Assembly: GCA_900770265.1 (NCBI GenBank)
Contig: CAAGJR010000035.1
Location: 1-12,296, forward strand
DNA from: an uncultured Acidaminococcus sp.
GTDB lineage: Bacteria > Bacillota > Negativicutes > Acidaminococcales > Acidaminococcaceae
Direction: 5' to 3'
DNA length: 12,296 nt
Below are positions 1-7,281 of this stretch, in pieces. The position numbers were made by a program, and so were the translations under genes. Below the pieces are notes generated by a model. It worked only from the letters and a program-made list of their open reading frames with translations, had not been told where the DNA came from and made no database searches. Numbering within the stretch: position 1 is the stretch's first letter; each line of letters starts with the position of its first letter.

Positions 1-740
1 GCCCGGATCACGTCCGCGAAGGGATACTTGTGGTTGATGGGCATGAGCTTGTCCCGCAGGGCCATGGAGGCCGCGTGGAGGGAAATGGCCAGGTTGATGT
101 TCCTTCCCATTGCCGTCAGCTTTTCGATGCCCGGCACCACGCCGCAGGTGGACACCGTCATGTTCCGGTAGCCGATGCACTGGCCCCGGTCGCTGTGGAG
201 GATGTCCAGGGCCTTCAGCACGTTGTCCAGGTTCAGCATGGGTTCGCCGCTGCCCATGACCACGATCCGGCTCACCCGTTCTCCTCTGGGTCCCAGTTCA
301 CTCTGGAAGAAGTACAGCTGGGCCAGGATCTCGGCCGGGGTCAGGTTCCGCACGAACCCGTGGAGCCCGCTGGCGCAGAACGCACAATTCATGGCACAGC
401 CCACCTGGGAGGACAGGCACACGCTGTAGCCGTAATCGTGGTGCATGAGCACCGTCTCCACCGTGGCCCCGTCCGTCAGTTCCAGCAGCACCTTATGGGT
501 CAGGCCGTCCTGGGACCGGTATTCCTTCAGCACCTTCACCTGGCTGGTGGCGATGGTGTAATGGTCCGCCAGCAGCTGCCGGGTCTCCTTGCCCAGGTTG
601 CTCATCTGTTCGAAATCCACGGCGGCTTTCTCATACAGCCAGCGGAACACCTGCTCCGCCCGGAATTTCTTCAGGCCCAGTCCCATGAGTTCCGTCTGGA
701 GTTCTTCCAGGGTCAGGCCCATGATCTCTTTTTTCGTCAT
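1..740 (-). CDS. rlmN: 23S rRNA (adenine-2503-C2)-methyltransferase RlmN, 3' end cut by window
   Basis: A radical-SAM enzyme that methylates C2 of A2503 in 23S rRNA and, in characterised members, A37 of some tRNAs; it acts in the cytoplasm. About 246 codons are present and the C-terminus lies beyond base 1. The N-terminal region (residues 1-100) has the family's FRAEQVFRWLYEK segment at 26-38. The cluster motif CAMNCAFC at 115-122 gives the CX3CX2C ligands (C115, C119, C122). MGSGEPMLN at 162-170 is the glycine-rich SAM-binding loop, and STCG lies at 197-200. The second catalytic cysteine, near the C-terminus, cannot be checked here. The start is ATG at 740, which overlaps the rsmB stop codon as ATGA; AAGGA lies immediately before the ATG, unusually close, so translation probably depends on coupling to rsmB. 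It is the last gene seen of the def operon. Confidence 0.96.
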   Translation of the reverse strand, partial: MTKKEIMGLTLEELQTELMGLGLKKFRAEQVFRWLYEKAAVDFEQMSNLGKETRQLLADHYTIATSQVKVLKEYRSQDGLTHKVLLELTDGATVETVLMHHDYGYSVCLSSQVGCAMNCAFCASGLHGFVRNLTPAEILAQLYFFQSELGPRGERVSRIVVMGSGEPMLNLDNVLKALDILHSDRGQCIGYRNMTVSTCGVVPGIEKLTAMGRNINLAISLHAASMALRDKLMPINHKYPFADVIR

Positions 741-2089
741 TCCTTACTCTCTTTCGTCTTTTCAAACAGGCACAGATAGAAGCCGTTGATGCCATCCCGC
801 TGGGGCAGCAGCTGGAGCTCGTCCACGCTTTCTCCCGTCAGGGGATGGGCAAAGGGAACGGACCGGAAGTCCGGATGCTGTTCCAAAAACCAGGTCCGTA
901 CCCGGGTGTTTTCGTCCTGTTCCAGGGTACAGGTGCTGTACAGCAGCCGTCCCCCCGGTTTCACGTACCGGGCCCCGTTGGTGAGGATTTTCTTCTGCAG
1001 GGGCGGGAACTGGCTCAGTCCCCGTTCCGCCTTGGTCCAGCGGGCTTCGGCCCGGCGGTTCAGTACGCCCAGACCGCTGCAGGGCGCATCCACCAGCACC
1101 CGATCTGCCGTGTTCTCCCATTCGGGCACGAACACCGTGCCGTCCTGCTTCTGGGTTTTGATGCAGTGGATGCCCATCCGCTCCGCGTTCTGGCGCACCA
1201 GTTCCAGCTTATGGTCATACAGGTCCAGGGCCAGGATCTCGCCCTTGTCCTGCATCTTCTGGGCCAGGTGGGTGGTCTTGCCTCCCGGAGCGCTGCACAG
1301 GTCGATGACCCTGTCTCCGGGCACAGGTGCCAGCACCGCCGCATCCAGCATGGAGCTTTCGTCCTGGATGTAGATGTCCGGGCCGAAGTCCGTCACCAGG
1401 GTCTCCAGGGAAGGCAGGGTATCGCAGATCAGGCCGTCGGGGGACCATTTGGAAACATGGGTCTCGATGCCCTTTTCCGCCAGCTTGTGCTGCAGGTCTT
1501 CCCGGCTGAGGGCCAGGGTGTTCACCCGCAGGGAAAACGCCGGCCGTTCGTTATCGAAAGCGCACAGTTTGATGGCTTCCTCCAGTCCGTACCGGTATTT
1601 CCAGCGTCGTACCAGCCATTCCGGATGGTAGTATTCCAGGGCGATCCGTTCCAGTTCGTGGTCCGGCCCCTTCGGGAATTTCCACTGGTCCTTCGTCCGG
1701 GTCAGCTGCCGCAGAGCGCCGTTCACCAGTTTGCCGGCCCCTTCGTGGACATATTTCTTCGTCAGTTTTACGCTTTCGTTGCAGGCCGCCGAATCGGGGA
1801 TCCGGTCCAGGTACAGGATCTGGTAGGCCCCCAGCCGCAGGATCACCAGCACCAGCGGGTCCAGTTTCCGCAGGGCCCGGTTCACCACCTTGCCCAGGTA
1901 CCAGTCCAGGGTGCCCATGGTCTTCACGGTTCCGTACACCAGCTCCGTGGCCAGTTTCCGGTCCAGCGCAGACAAAGGAGCCCCACGCAGACCCTGGGCC
2001 AGTGCCAAGTTTGCGTAAGCCCCCTTGAGAAAGATTTGCTGTAAGATCAGAAGTGCCGCTTCCCGCGGATTTTTGGTATTCACGTTCAT
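737..2089 (-). CDS. rsmB: 16S rRNA (cytosine-967-C5)-methyltransferase RsmB
   Basis: Methylates C5 of C967 in 16S rRNA using SAM (Fmu/Sun family). The start chosen here (ATG at 2089) gives 450 residues. A NusB-like RNA-binding domain fills about residues 8-135 and the methyltransferase domain about 160-446. The SAM loop DLCSAPGGKTTH is at 263-274. Motif IV DAPCSGLG carries C337 and motif VI YSTCTLEQDEN carries the catalytic C387, so both family cysteines are present. Two starts are possible. ATG at 2101 overlaps the DUF116 stop as ATGA but has its AGGA directly against the ATG. ATG at 2089, four codons later, has GAGGA with a 5-nt spacer, which is better. The 3' end overlaps rlmN by 4 bp. Length and motifs are typical of Firmicutes RsmB. 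Confidence 0.96.
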   Translation of the reverse strand: MNVNTKNPREAALLILQQIFLKGAYANLALAQGLRGAPLSALDRKLATELVYGTVKTMGTLDWYLGKVVNRALRKLDPLVLVILRLGAYQILYLDRIPDSAACNESVKLTKKYVHEGAGKLVNGALRQLTRTKDQWKFPKGPDHELERIALEYYHPEWLVRRWKYRYGLEEAIKLCAFDNERPAFSLRVNTLALSREDLQHKLAEKGIETHVSKWSPDGLICDTLPSLETLVTDFGPDIYIQDESSMLDAAVLAPVPGDRVIDLCSAPGGKTTHLAQKMQDKGEILALDLYDHKLELVRQNAERMGIHCIKTQKQDGTVFVPEWENTADRVLVDAPCSGLGVLNRRAEARWTKAERGLSQFPPLQKKILTNGARYVKPGGRLLYSTCTLEQDENTRVRTWFLEQHPDFRSVPFAHPLTGESVDELQLLPQRDGINGFYLCLFEKTKESKE

Positions 2090-2097
2090 TGCTTTCC

Positions 2098-2859
2098 TCA
2101 TTCCTGAATCAGCGACTGTACCGCCGCCTCGATTTTCCCCATATCCGCACAGGTATTGAAACAGGGGCCGTTGGGCCGCTCGTTCAGCACCCCGATCACC
2201 GGCAGGGGGAACACGTCCTGGATGCCGCTGGTCAGGTCCCGTTCACAGGCTACGGCCAGGATGGCCTTGGGCCGGGCTTTCTTCACAGCCTGCCGGGCCA
2301 GGGTGCCACCGGTGACGATGGCCACATGGACGTTGTATTTCTGCGAAATGGCCAATAGCTGCCCTACCCCGCACCGGCCGCACTGGCGGCAGTTGTGGAT
2401 GTCCCGGGTCACTTTAAAAGGACAGGTGTCCAGCTGGATGCAGTGGGGTGTCAGGATCAGCAGCCGGTCCGCCGGCACCTTGATGTGCTGCCGCCGCACC
2501 AGATGGTTGCTCACTTCGATGAACGACTGCTCCACCCGGCGCTTGGACACGCCCATGAGCTTGCCCAGGGACACGGCGATGGGATACAGAAGGTTAATCA
2601 CATGCCAGGCCCAGAAATAGAAGAAGCGCATGGTGGGAAAGCCCAGGATGGCCAGGACGATGCCCAGCACACCCACGAACAGGCCCAGGATCAGCACAAA
2701 GGCGATCCAGCCCACCACCTGAGGCAGCCAGGGATGGATCTGTGCCAGGCCCGGCACCATGATCTCCCACAGCCCGTAGGCCGCCCCGGCCGCCAGTACG
2801 GCTGCCAGGGAGACCAGGGCGATGAAAAGCCGTTTTCTCGGCTGAAATCCCCTGTTCAT
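2098..2859 (-). CDS. DUF116 domain-containing membrane protein, function unknown
   Basis: A 253-residue protein recognised as DUF116 from its cysteine pattern and its place between fmt and rsmB. Two hydrophobic helices are clear, at about residues 11-31 and 47-73, followed by an aromatic-rich amphipathic stretch (79-95) and a soluble C-terminal domain facing, most likely, the cytoplasm. That domain holds H139-C140, C146, the group C157/C160/C163 spaced CxxCxxC, C205 and a GPCFNTC segment (C233, C237). Such a set could bind a metal or iron-sulfur cluster, but no ligand is proven. The start has a good ribosome binding site (GGAG, 6-nt spacer) inside the end of fmt, with only 3 nt between the genes. 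Its operon neighbours suggest a role near translation or rRNA maturation; this is context only. Confidence 0.88.
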   Translation of the reverse strand: MNRGFQPRKRLFIALVSLAAVLAAGAAYGLWEIMVPGLAQIHPWLPQVVGWIAFVLILGLFVGVLGIVLAILGFPTMRFFYFWAWHVINLLYPIAVSLGKLMGVSKRRVEQSFIEVSNHLVRRQHIKVPADRLLILTPHCIQLDTCPFKVTRDIHNCRQCGRCGVGQLLAISQKYNVHVAIVTGGTLARQAVKKARPKAILAVACERDLTSGIQDVFPLPVIGVLNERPNGPCFNTCADMGKIEAAVQSLIQE

Positions 2860-2862
2860 ACG

Positions 2863-3801
2863 TTACTCCAGTCTGTCTCCCGCTTTCACGTGCTTGCCGT
2901 TCACAAAGGGAGCGGCCAGCATCCGTTTCTTGCCTTCCGGCTGACATTCCACCACTTCCAGGCTGCCGCTGCCGCAGGCGATCACAAAGCCGTGGGAGTC
3001 GGCCTGGAGCACTTCGCCCGGGGCCCCCTGGGTGCCGTCCGCTTTCTGCACCCGGCTTTTCCACAGCTTCAACCGCTTGCCGTCCGGCAGCAGGGTGAAG
3101 GAACCCGGCCAGGGATCGAAGGCCCGGATCTGGTTGTGGAGTTCGGTGGCCGGTTTCGTCCAGTCCAGCTTCTCCATGTCCCGGGTGATGAGGGACGCAT
3201 ACGTGGCCTCGGCTTCGGGCTGGGGCACCGGTTCGACGGACCCGTCCATGATTTTGGGGATGGTTTCCAGCAGCAGCTGGGCGCCCTTTTCCTTCAAAAT
3301 ATCGTGCAGTTCGCCCTGGCACATTTCCGGCCCGATGGGCACTGCCACCTTGCTGAGCATGGCACCGGTGTCCATGCCCACATCCATCTGCATGATGGTG
3401 ACGCCTGCTTCCTTCTCTCCCTTCAAAATGGCATAGTGGATGGGCGCAGCGCCCCGGTAATGGGGCAGCAGGGAAGCATGGACGTTGATGCAGCCATATT
3501 TCGGCAGATCCAGCAGGCACTTGGGCAGGAACTGGCCGAAAGCCGCCACCACGATGAGCTCGGGCTGGAGTTTCTCCATCTCTGCCTGGAATTCCGGCGT
3601 CTTCACCCGCTGGGGCTGGAGCACGGTCAGATTCTGGCTCAGGGCATATTCCTTCACGGCGCTCATCTGCACCTTGTGCCCCCGGCCTTTGGGCCGGTCC
3701 GGCTGGGTCACCACCGCAGCGATATCATATGTTCCGGCTTCCACCAGGGCCTTCAGGCTGGCTGCGGCGAATTCCGGCGTTCCCATGAATACGATTTTCA
3801 T
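2863..3801 (-). CDS. fmt: methionyl-tRNA formyltransferase
   Basis: Transfers a formyl group from 10-formyl-tetrahydrofolate to Met-tRNA(fMet), producing the initiator tRNA in the cytoplasm. The 312-residue length is normal. The N-terminal Rossmann-like catalytic domain starts MKIVFMGTPEFA. The catalytic triad is visible as N106 and H108 in INVHASLLPHYRGAAP and D144 in MDVGMDTG. The SLLP..RG loop is intact and the C-terminal OB-fold domain runs from about residue 205. ATG at 3801 overlaps the def stop (ATGA), with an AGGA about 9 nt upstream. The gene sits directly after def, its functional partner: Fmt adds the formyl group that Def later removes. No anomalies seen. Confidence 0.98.
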   Translation of the reverse strand: MKIVFMGTPEFAAASLKALVEAGTYDIAAVVTQPDRPKGRGHKVQMSAVKEYALSQNLTVLQPQRVKTPEFQAEMEKLQPELIVVAAFGQFLPKCLLDLPKYGCINVHASLLPHYRGAAPIHYAILKGEKEAGVTIMQMDVGMDTGAMLSKVAVPIGPEMCQGELHDILKEKGAQLLLETIPKIMDGSVEPVPQPEAEATYASLITRDMEKLDWTKPATELHNQIRAFDPWPGSFTLLPDGKRLKLWKSRVQKADGTQGAPGEVLQADSHGFVIACGSGSLEVVECQPEGKKRMLAAPFVNGKHVKAGDRLE

Positions 3802-4274
3802 CTTTCGTCATCCTTTGGCTTGGCAGTAAGGCTGATGGCCTTGTCGATGAACAGGATCCCTTCCAGGTGATCGCATTCATGCTGCAGGGCACGGGCCAGC
3901 AGGCCATCGGCGGTCAGTTTGTAGTGGTCGCCCTTCCTGTCCTGGAAATGGACGGTGATCTGGGCTGCCCGCTTCACTTCCCCTTCGTAATCAGGGACGC
4001 TGAGGCAGCCTTCGGAATCAATGGCTTCCCCCACCGGGTCGGTGAGCACCGGGTTCACGAATTCCCGGATGCCGGCGCCGTCACCGGCGTCGATGACCAC
4101 GATCCGCTGGCTCAGCCCGATCTGGGGCGCAGCCAGGCCGCAGCCGTTGGCGGCATACATGGTTTCTGCCATATCCTTCATCAATTTACCCAGTTTTTTA
4201 TCGAAACGTTTCACCGGAGCAGCCTTTTCCCGCAGGATGGGTGCCCCCACTTTCACAATGTCATAGATTGCCAT
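3798..4274 (-). CDS. def: peptide deformylase
   Basis: A metalloenzyme that removes the N-formyl group from nascent proteins at the ribosome exit. All three signature motifs are present in 158 residues: GCGLAAPQIG at 44-53 (motif 1), EGCLSVP at 88-94 with metal ligand C90 (motif 2), and QHECDHLEG at 131-139 with ligands H132 and H136 and catalytic E133 (motif 3). Length and spacing fit the short type-I/II bacterial form. ATG at 4274 has AGGAG 10 nt upstream; a closer out-of-frame ATG (4281) is not used. It is the first gene of the five-gene operon running to rlmN and has a recognisable promoter about 30 bp upstream. Confidence 0.98.
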   Translation of the reverse strand: MAIYDIVKVGAPILREKAAPVKRFDKKLGKLMKDMAETMYAANGCGLAAPQIGLSQRIVVIDAGDGAGIREFVNPVLTDPVGEAIDSEGCLSVPDYEGEVKRAAQITVHFQDRKGDHYKLTADGLLARALQHECDHLEGILFIDKAISLTAKPKDDER

Positions 4275-4307
4275 GATACATCGACTCCTATCGCAATTTT
4301 ACCCTTT

Positions 4308-4337
4308 ATTATAAGGCCAATGGCCGGTTGTTGTCCA
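4308..4337 (-). promoter_or_regulatory. sigma-A-type promoter of the def-fmt-DUF116-rsmB-rlmN operon
   Basis: On the minus strand, -35 TGGACA (4332-4337, 5 of 6 consensus) and -10 TATAAT (4308-4313) are 18 bp apart. Transcription should start near 4300 and give a leader of about 26 nt. The spacer contains the inverted repeat GGCC-ATT-GGCC (4316-4326), which could be an operator, though it is short. An A/G-rich run lies just upstream of the -35. Confidence 0.75.
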
Positions 4338-4343
4338 CTCCCG

Positions 4344-4363
4344 CCCTTTTTCTCCCTTTTTCT
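4344..4363. repeat. perfect 10-bp tandem duplication in a pyrimidine tract
   Basis: CCCTTTTTCT occurs twice in direct succession in the def/ferredoxin intergenic region. Read from the minus strand it is an A/G-rich tract just upstream of the def -35 box, where it might act as an UP-like element. No coding or hairpin role was seen. For the ferredoxin gene itself I see only a weak promoter candidate (TATACT at 4406-4411 without a good -35). Confidence 0.6.
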
Positions 4364-4482
4364 GTTTTCGTTGTCATACAAACGGAATAAAATGAAGCTC
4401 CGCCGTATACTGTAGGCAACAAAGGACAGAGGACCCCAGTGAAGAGGCTCCCGTCCCGAAGAAATCAAGGGGAGTGGAAATT

Positions 4483-4674
4483 ATGAAATTTCATGTTAAC
4501 GATCAATGCATCGGTTGCGGTCTGTGCGAGGGTACCTGCCCCGCTGTTTTCCATATGACGGATGCCGGCCAGGCAGAAGCCATCCCGGATGCAGTTCCGG
4601 CCGGTGAAGAAGCCAACGCTGAAGCTGCCATGAACGGCTGCCCGGTGGGTGCCATCGAAAAAGTAGAAGACTAA
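4483..4674 (+). CDS. small [4Fe-4S] ferredoxin
   Basis: A 63-residue acidic electron carrier. The start is ATG at 4483 because AAGGGGAG (4467-4474) sits 8 nt upstream; the GTG at 4474 lies inside that ribosome binding site and is rejected. The first cluster motif is CIGCGLCEGTCP (C9, C12, C15, C19) and the last ligand is the cysteine of NGCPVGAI near residue 52. Only one remote CP motif is present, so the protein should carry one cubane bound by C9, C12, C15 and the C-terminal cysteine, as in Bacillus or Thermotoga mono-cluster ferredoxins. C19 then lacks its usual disulfide partner: the matching position (8 residues before the last ligand) is Asn. It is the only plus-strand gene, lying between priA and def. 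Its redox partner cannot be told from this window. Confidence 0.93.
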   Translation: MKFHVNDQCIGCGLCEGTCPAVFHMTDAGQAEAIPDAVPAGEEANAEAAMNGCPVGAIEKVED

Positions 4675-4677
4675 TCG

Positions 4678-4816
4678 TAGTGATTAGTGGCTAGTGGTTA
4701 GTGGCTAATGGTTAGTGGCTAATGGTTAGTCACTGCCGCTGACCGGCACACAAAAAGGGGGTGTGAAAAAATGCTTTTTCACACCCCGTCACTAGTCACT
4801 GGTCACTAGTCACTAG
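4678..4816. repeat. heptamer-bounded intergenic element A (inverted TAGTGGY arrays around a hairpin)
   Basis: The left arm (4678-4733) is eight successive 7-mers of the form TAGTGGY or TAATGGT, the last being TAGTCAC. The right arm (4788-4815) is four 7-mers GTCACTR, the reverse complement of the same unit. In RNA the arms can pair, using G-U wobbles where the left unit is TAGTGGC. The middle (4734-4787) holds a perfect 13-bp hairpin. The element starts 4 nt after the ferredoxin stop codon. No ORF is supported inside. Its family is unknown to me; a second copy of the design is at 10678-10928. Confidence 0.85.
4752..4787 (-). terminator. intrinsic terminator for metK-priA
   Basis: A perfect 13-bp stem (4758-4770 with 4775-4787: GGGGTGTGAAAAA and its complement) closes a 4-nt loop. 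On the minus strand it is followed, after one C, by TTTTT (4756-4752), making a Rho-independent terminator for transcripts coming from priA. On the plus strand no T-tract follows. It lies about 100 nt past the priA stop codon. Confidence 0.85.
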
Positions 4817-4825
4817 CCGATGGAA

Positions 4826-4841
4826 GCCAGCTCACGCTGGC
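4826..4841. repeat. small 6-bp hairpin GCCAGC-TCAC-GCTGGC
   Basis: A perfect short inverted repeat between element A and the plus-strand terminator. It has no T-tract on either side. It probably only adds structure to the 3' UTR shared by the priA and ferredoxin transcripts. Confidence 0.5.
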
Positions 4842-4850
4842 GAATGTAAG

Positions 4851-4885
4851 GAGCTGTGAATCATTATTTCACAGCTCTCTTTTTT
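4851..4885 (+). terminator. intrinsic terminator for the ferredoxin gene
   Basis: A 10-bp stem (GAGCTGTGAA at 4851-4860 with TTCACAGCTC at 4868-4877), a 7-nt loop and a run TCTTTTTT ending at 4885 form a plus-strand Rho-independent terminator. The T-run overlaps the stop codon of priA (4884-4886, opposite strand). It ends the convergent ferredoxin transcript after it has crossed element A. Confidence 0.85.
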
Positions 4886-7280
4886 ATACCACGCTCATAG
4901 GATCTACATCAAATAATACGTTGGGCAAAGCCCGGAAATCGGATTGCCGCAGCCAGTCCTTCACCGGTTTCAGATGGGGGCTCTTCAGCAGCACATTGAT
5001 CCGGTAGATCTGGTTCACCCGGGCCACGATGGCCGGGAACGGCCCCAGGATCTCCAGGGGCTGCTTCGTCTCCAGCTGCCAGGCCTCCAGGGCGTTCACC
5101 AGTTTCTGGGCCGTGGCCAGGGCTTCCTCCTGGTCCTTGTGCAGCACCGTCACCTTCAGCATCCGGGTAAAGGGTGGGTAGCCCAGTTCCTTCCGCTGGG
5201 CCAGCTCCAGTTTGGCGAAGCCCTCGTAATCCTGTTTCGCCGCCAGCTGCAGGATGGGATTTTCCGCATCGTAGGCCTGGAAGATTACATGGCCCGGCTT
5301 GTCCCCCCGTCCGGCCCGGCCGGCGGCCTGGGTCAGCAGGTCGAAGCAGCGTTCGCCGCTGCGATAGTCCGGCAGGTTCAGCGCGGAATCGGCACTGAGC
5401 ACGCCTACCAATGTCACATTGGGGATGTCGTGGCCCTTGGCCACCATCTGGGTCCCCAAAAGCACATTGTAGTCCCCGCTGCGGAACTCCGCCAAAATCC
5501 GCTCATGGGCGAACTTCCGGCTGGTGGAATCCTGGTCCATGCGCAGGGGCCGGACCCCCGGGCACAGGTTCTGGATCTCCGCCTCCGCCTTTTCCGTGCC
5601 CGTGCCGAAAAACTTGATCCGCTTGCTGCCACAGTGGGGGCAGACCGTGGGCACCGGTTCCGTGTGGCCGCAGTAATGGCATTCCAGCAGCTGTTCCCGG
5701 GCGTGGTACACCAGGGACACGGCGCAGTTGGGACAGCTGATGGCTTCCCCGCAGTCCCGACACATGACGAACGTGGAATACCCCCGCCGGTTCAGCAGGA
5801 TGATGGCCTGCTCCCCGTGCTGCACCGTTTCCTCCAGCCGGCTGCGCAGGGCGTCGGACAATACGGTGCGGTTGCCCTTCTGCAGCTCCTCCCGCATGTC
5901 CACGATGGACACCTGGGGCAGATGGGCCCCTTCCCGGGCCCGGTGCTTCAGGTACAGATGGGTGTACGTCCCCGTTTCCGCCAGGTAATAGGATTCCAGG
6001 TCCGGGGTGGCCGAACCCAGCACCACCGGCAGTTTCCGGTAATGGGCCCGGTACTGGGCCACGAGCCTGGCGTGGTAGCTGGGCCGTTCCTCCTGCTTGT
6101 AACTGCCCTCGTGTTCCTCGTCCAGGATGATCAGGGACAGGTTGTCGAAGGGACAGAACACCGCCGACCGGACTCCGATGAGCACCCGGGCCTGGCCGGA
6201 ACGCATCTTCTGCCACACATCCGCCCGTTCGCTGGCGGAAAGCCGGCTGTGGGCCACAGCCACGGCGCTTCCGAACCAGGCCTTGAACCGTTTCACGGTC
6301 TGGCCCGTCAGGGCGATTTCCGGCACCAGCACCAGCACCTGGCCGCCGTCGGCCAAAGCCCGGTCCGTCAGGCGCAGGTACACCTCCGTCTTGCCGCTGC
6401 CGGTGATGCCCTGGAGCAGGAACGTGCGGGGTTCGTGCCCTTTGCGGGCCGCATCCACCGCCTCGATGGCCGCTTTCTGCTCCTCCGTCAGTTCCAGTGT
6501 CTCCTTCCGGGCCTCCAGCTTCTCGTAGCTGTCCCGCAGCACCCGGCGCCGGCCTTCCAGCAGCCAGCCCCGCAGCACCAGGGTCCGCAGCACTTCTGTG
6601 GAGATGCCGTGCTTCGTCATTTCCGGACCGCTGACCACGTTCCCGGACGACAAAAGGCCCAGGGCAGCCTGCTGGCTTTTGCCCCGGACCTTTCCTTCCC
6701 GGTATACCGCCAATCCTTCCGGTGTGGCCTGGAACGTCCGTTCCGACTTCTGCCGCAGCTTGTATTTCACATCGTAAGAAAGTACCACCGCCTGCCGGGT
6801 GATGAGCCCCTTCAGGGCTGCTTCTCCACCGGGCAGTTTCCGGATGGCCTTCCGGGGCAGCGGCCCCTTCTGGCACAGGAAATCGTACAGTTCCTGTTCC
6901 CGGGGTGGCAGCGGCTTCGTCCAGTCCGGCACCGGTACATAGTTCCCGGTAGCGGCCAGGCTCTTCCGGCCGGGGATGAACAGCCGCAGGGCCTCGGCCA
7001 GGCTGCAGAGATAGTACTGGCTCAGCCAGTAGGCCGTGGCCAGCATTTCGCTGTCGAACCAGGGCTCCGTGCCCACCACGTCCACGATATCCTTCAGTTC
7101 CCGGCGAAGATCCGGCGCCTTGTCCTCCTCGACGATGAAGCCTTCCACCAGCTGCGTTCCGAAAGGCACCACCACCCGCCAGCCCTGGGCCAGGAAATCC
7201 AGGCTCTCGGGCACATGGTAGGTGAACTGCCGGAACAGGTTCTTCACCGGCAGGTTGATGGCAACCTTGGCGTATTCCAT
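4884..7280 (-). CDS. priA: primosomal protein N' (replication restart helicase PriA)
   Basis: A superfamily-2 3'-5' DNA helicase that recognises stalled or collapsed forks and reloads the replisome. The 798-residue length is full. The N-terminal DNA-binding domain (residues 1-105) precedes a winged-helix-like region. Helicase motifs follow: Walker A GITGSGKT at 291-298, Walker B DEEH at 387-390, motif III GSATP at 422-426, and the QAAGRAGRGD motif VI at 651-660. Eight zinc ligands lie as four CxxC pairs (C507/C510, C516/C519, C534/C537, C547/C550), as in the family. Only 1 nt separates it from metK and its ribosome binding site is weak (AAGG, 12 nt away), so it is probably translated by coupling and transcribed from the SAM-I-controlled metK promoter. 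In many relatives it directly precedes def; here a ferredoxin gene intervenes. Confidence 0.98.
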   Translation of the reverse strand: MEYAKVAINLPVKNLFRQFTYHVPESLDFLAQGWRVVVPFGTQLVEGFIVEEDKAPDLRRELKDIVDVVGTEPWFDSEMLATAYWLSQYYLCSLAEALRLFIPGRKSLAATGNYVPVPDWTKPLPPREQELYDFLCQKGPLPRKAIRKLPGGEAALKGLITRQAVVLSYDVKYKLRQKSERTFQATPEGLAVYREGKVRGKSQQAALGLLSSGNVVSGPEMTKHGISTEVLRTLVLRGWLLEGRRRVLRDSYEKLEARKETLELTEEQKAAIEAVDAARKGHEPRTFLLQGITGSGKTEVYLRLTDRALADGGQVLVLVPEIALTGQTVKRFKAWFGSAVAVAHSRLSASERADVWQKMRSGQARVLIGVRSAVFCPFDNLSLIILDEEHEGSYKQEERPSYHARLVAQYRAHYRKLPVVLGSATPDLESYYLAETGTYTHLYLKHRAREGAHLPQVSIVDMREELQKGNRTVLSDALRSRLEETVQHGEQAIILLNRRGYSTFVMCRDCGEAISCPNCAVSLVYHAREQLLECHYCGHTEPVPTVCPHCGSKRIKFFGTGTEKAEAEIQNLCPGVRPLRMDQDSTSRKFAHERILAEFRSGDYNVLLGTQMVAKGHDIPNVTLVGVLSADSALNLPDYRSGERCFDLLTQAAGRAGRGDKPGHVIFQAYDAENPILQLAAKQDYEGFAKLELAQRKELGYPPFTRMLKVTVLHKDQEEALATAQKLVNALEAWQLETKQPLEILGPFPAIVARVNQIYRINVLLKSPHLKPVKDWLRQSDFRALPNVLFDVDPMSVV

Positions 7281-7281
7281 A

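Noticed and set aside
845..2044. 399-codon plus-strand open frame opposite rsmB
   Set aside because: Antisense shadow of rsmB, no domain, low-complexity Gln/Val/Pro content.
2395..3870. 491-codon plus-strand open frame opposite DUF116 and fmt
   Set aside because: Same antisense effect. It spans two real genes and their junction and has no recognisable domain.
4474..4482. GTG start for ferredoxin at 4474
   Set aside because: This codon overlaps the AAGGGGAG ribosome binding site that serves ATG 4483.
4678..4816. Possible CRISPR-like array in the heptamer repeats
   Set aside because: Units are 7 bp with no spacers, and the right arm is inverted. Neither fits CRISPR.
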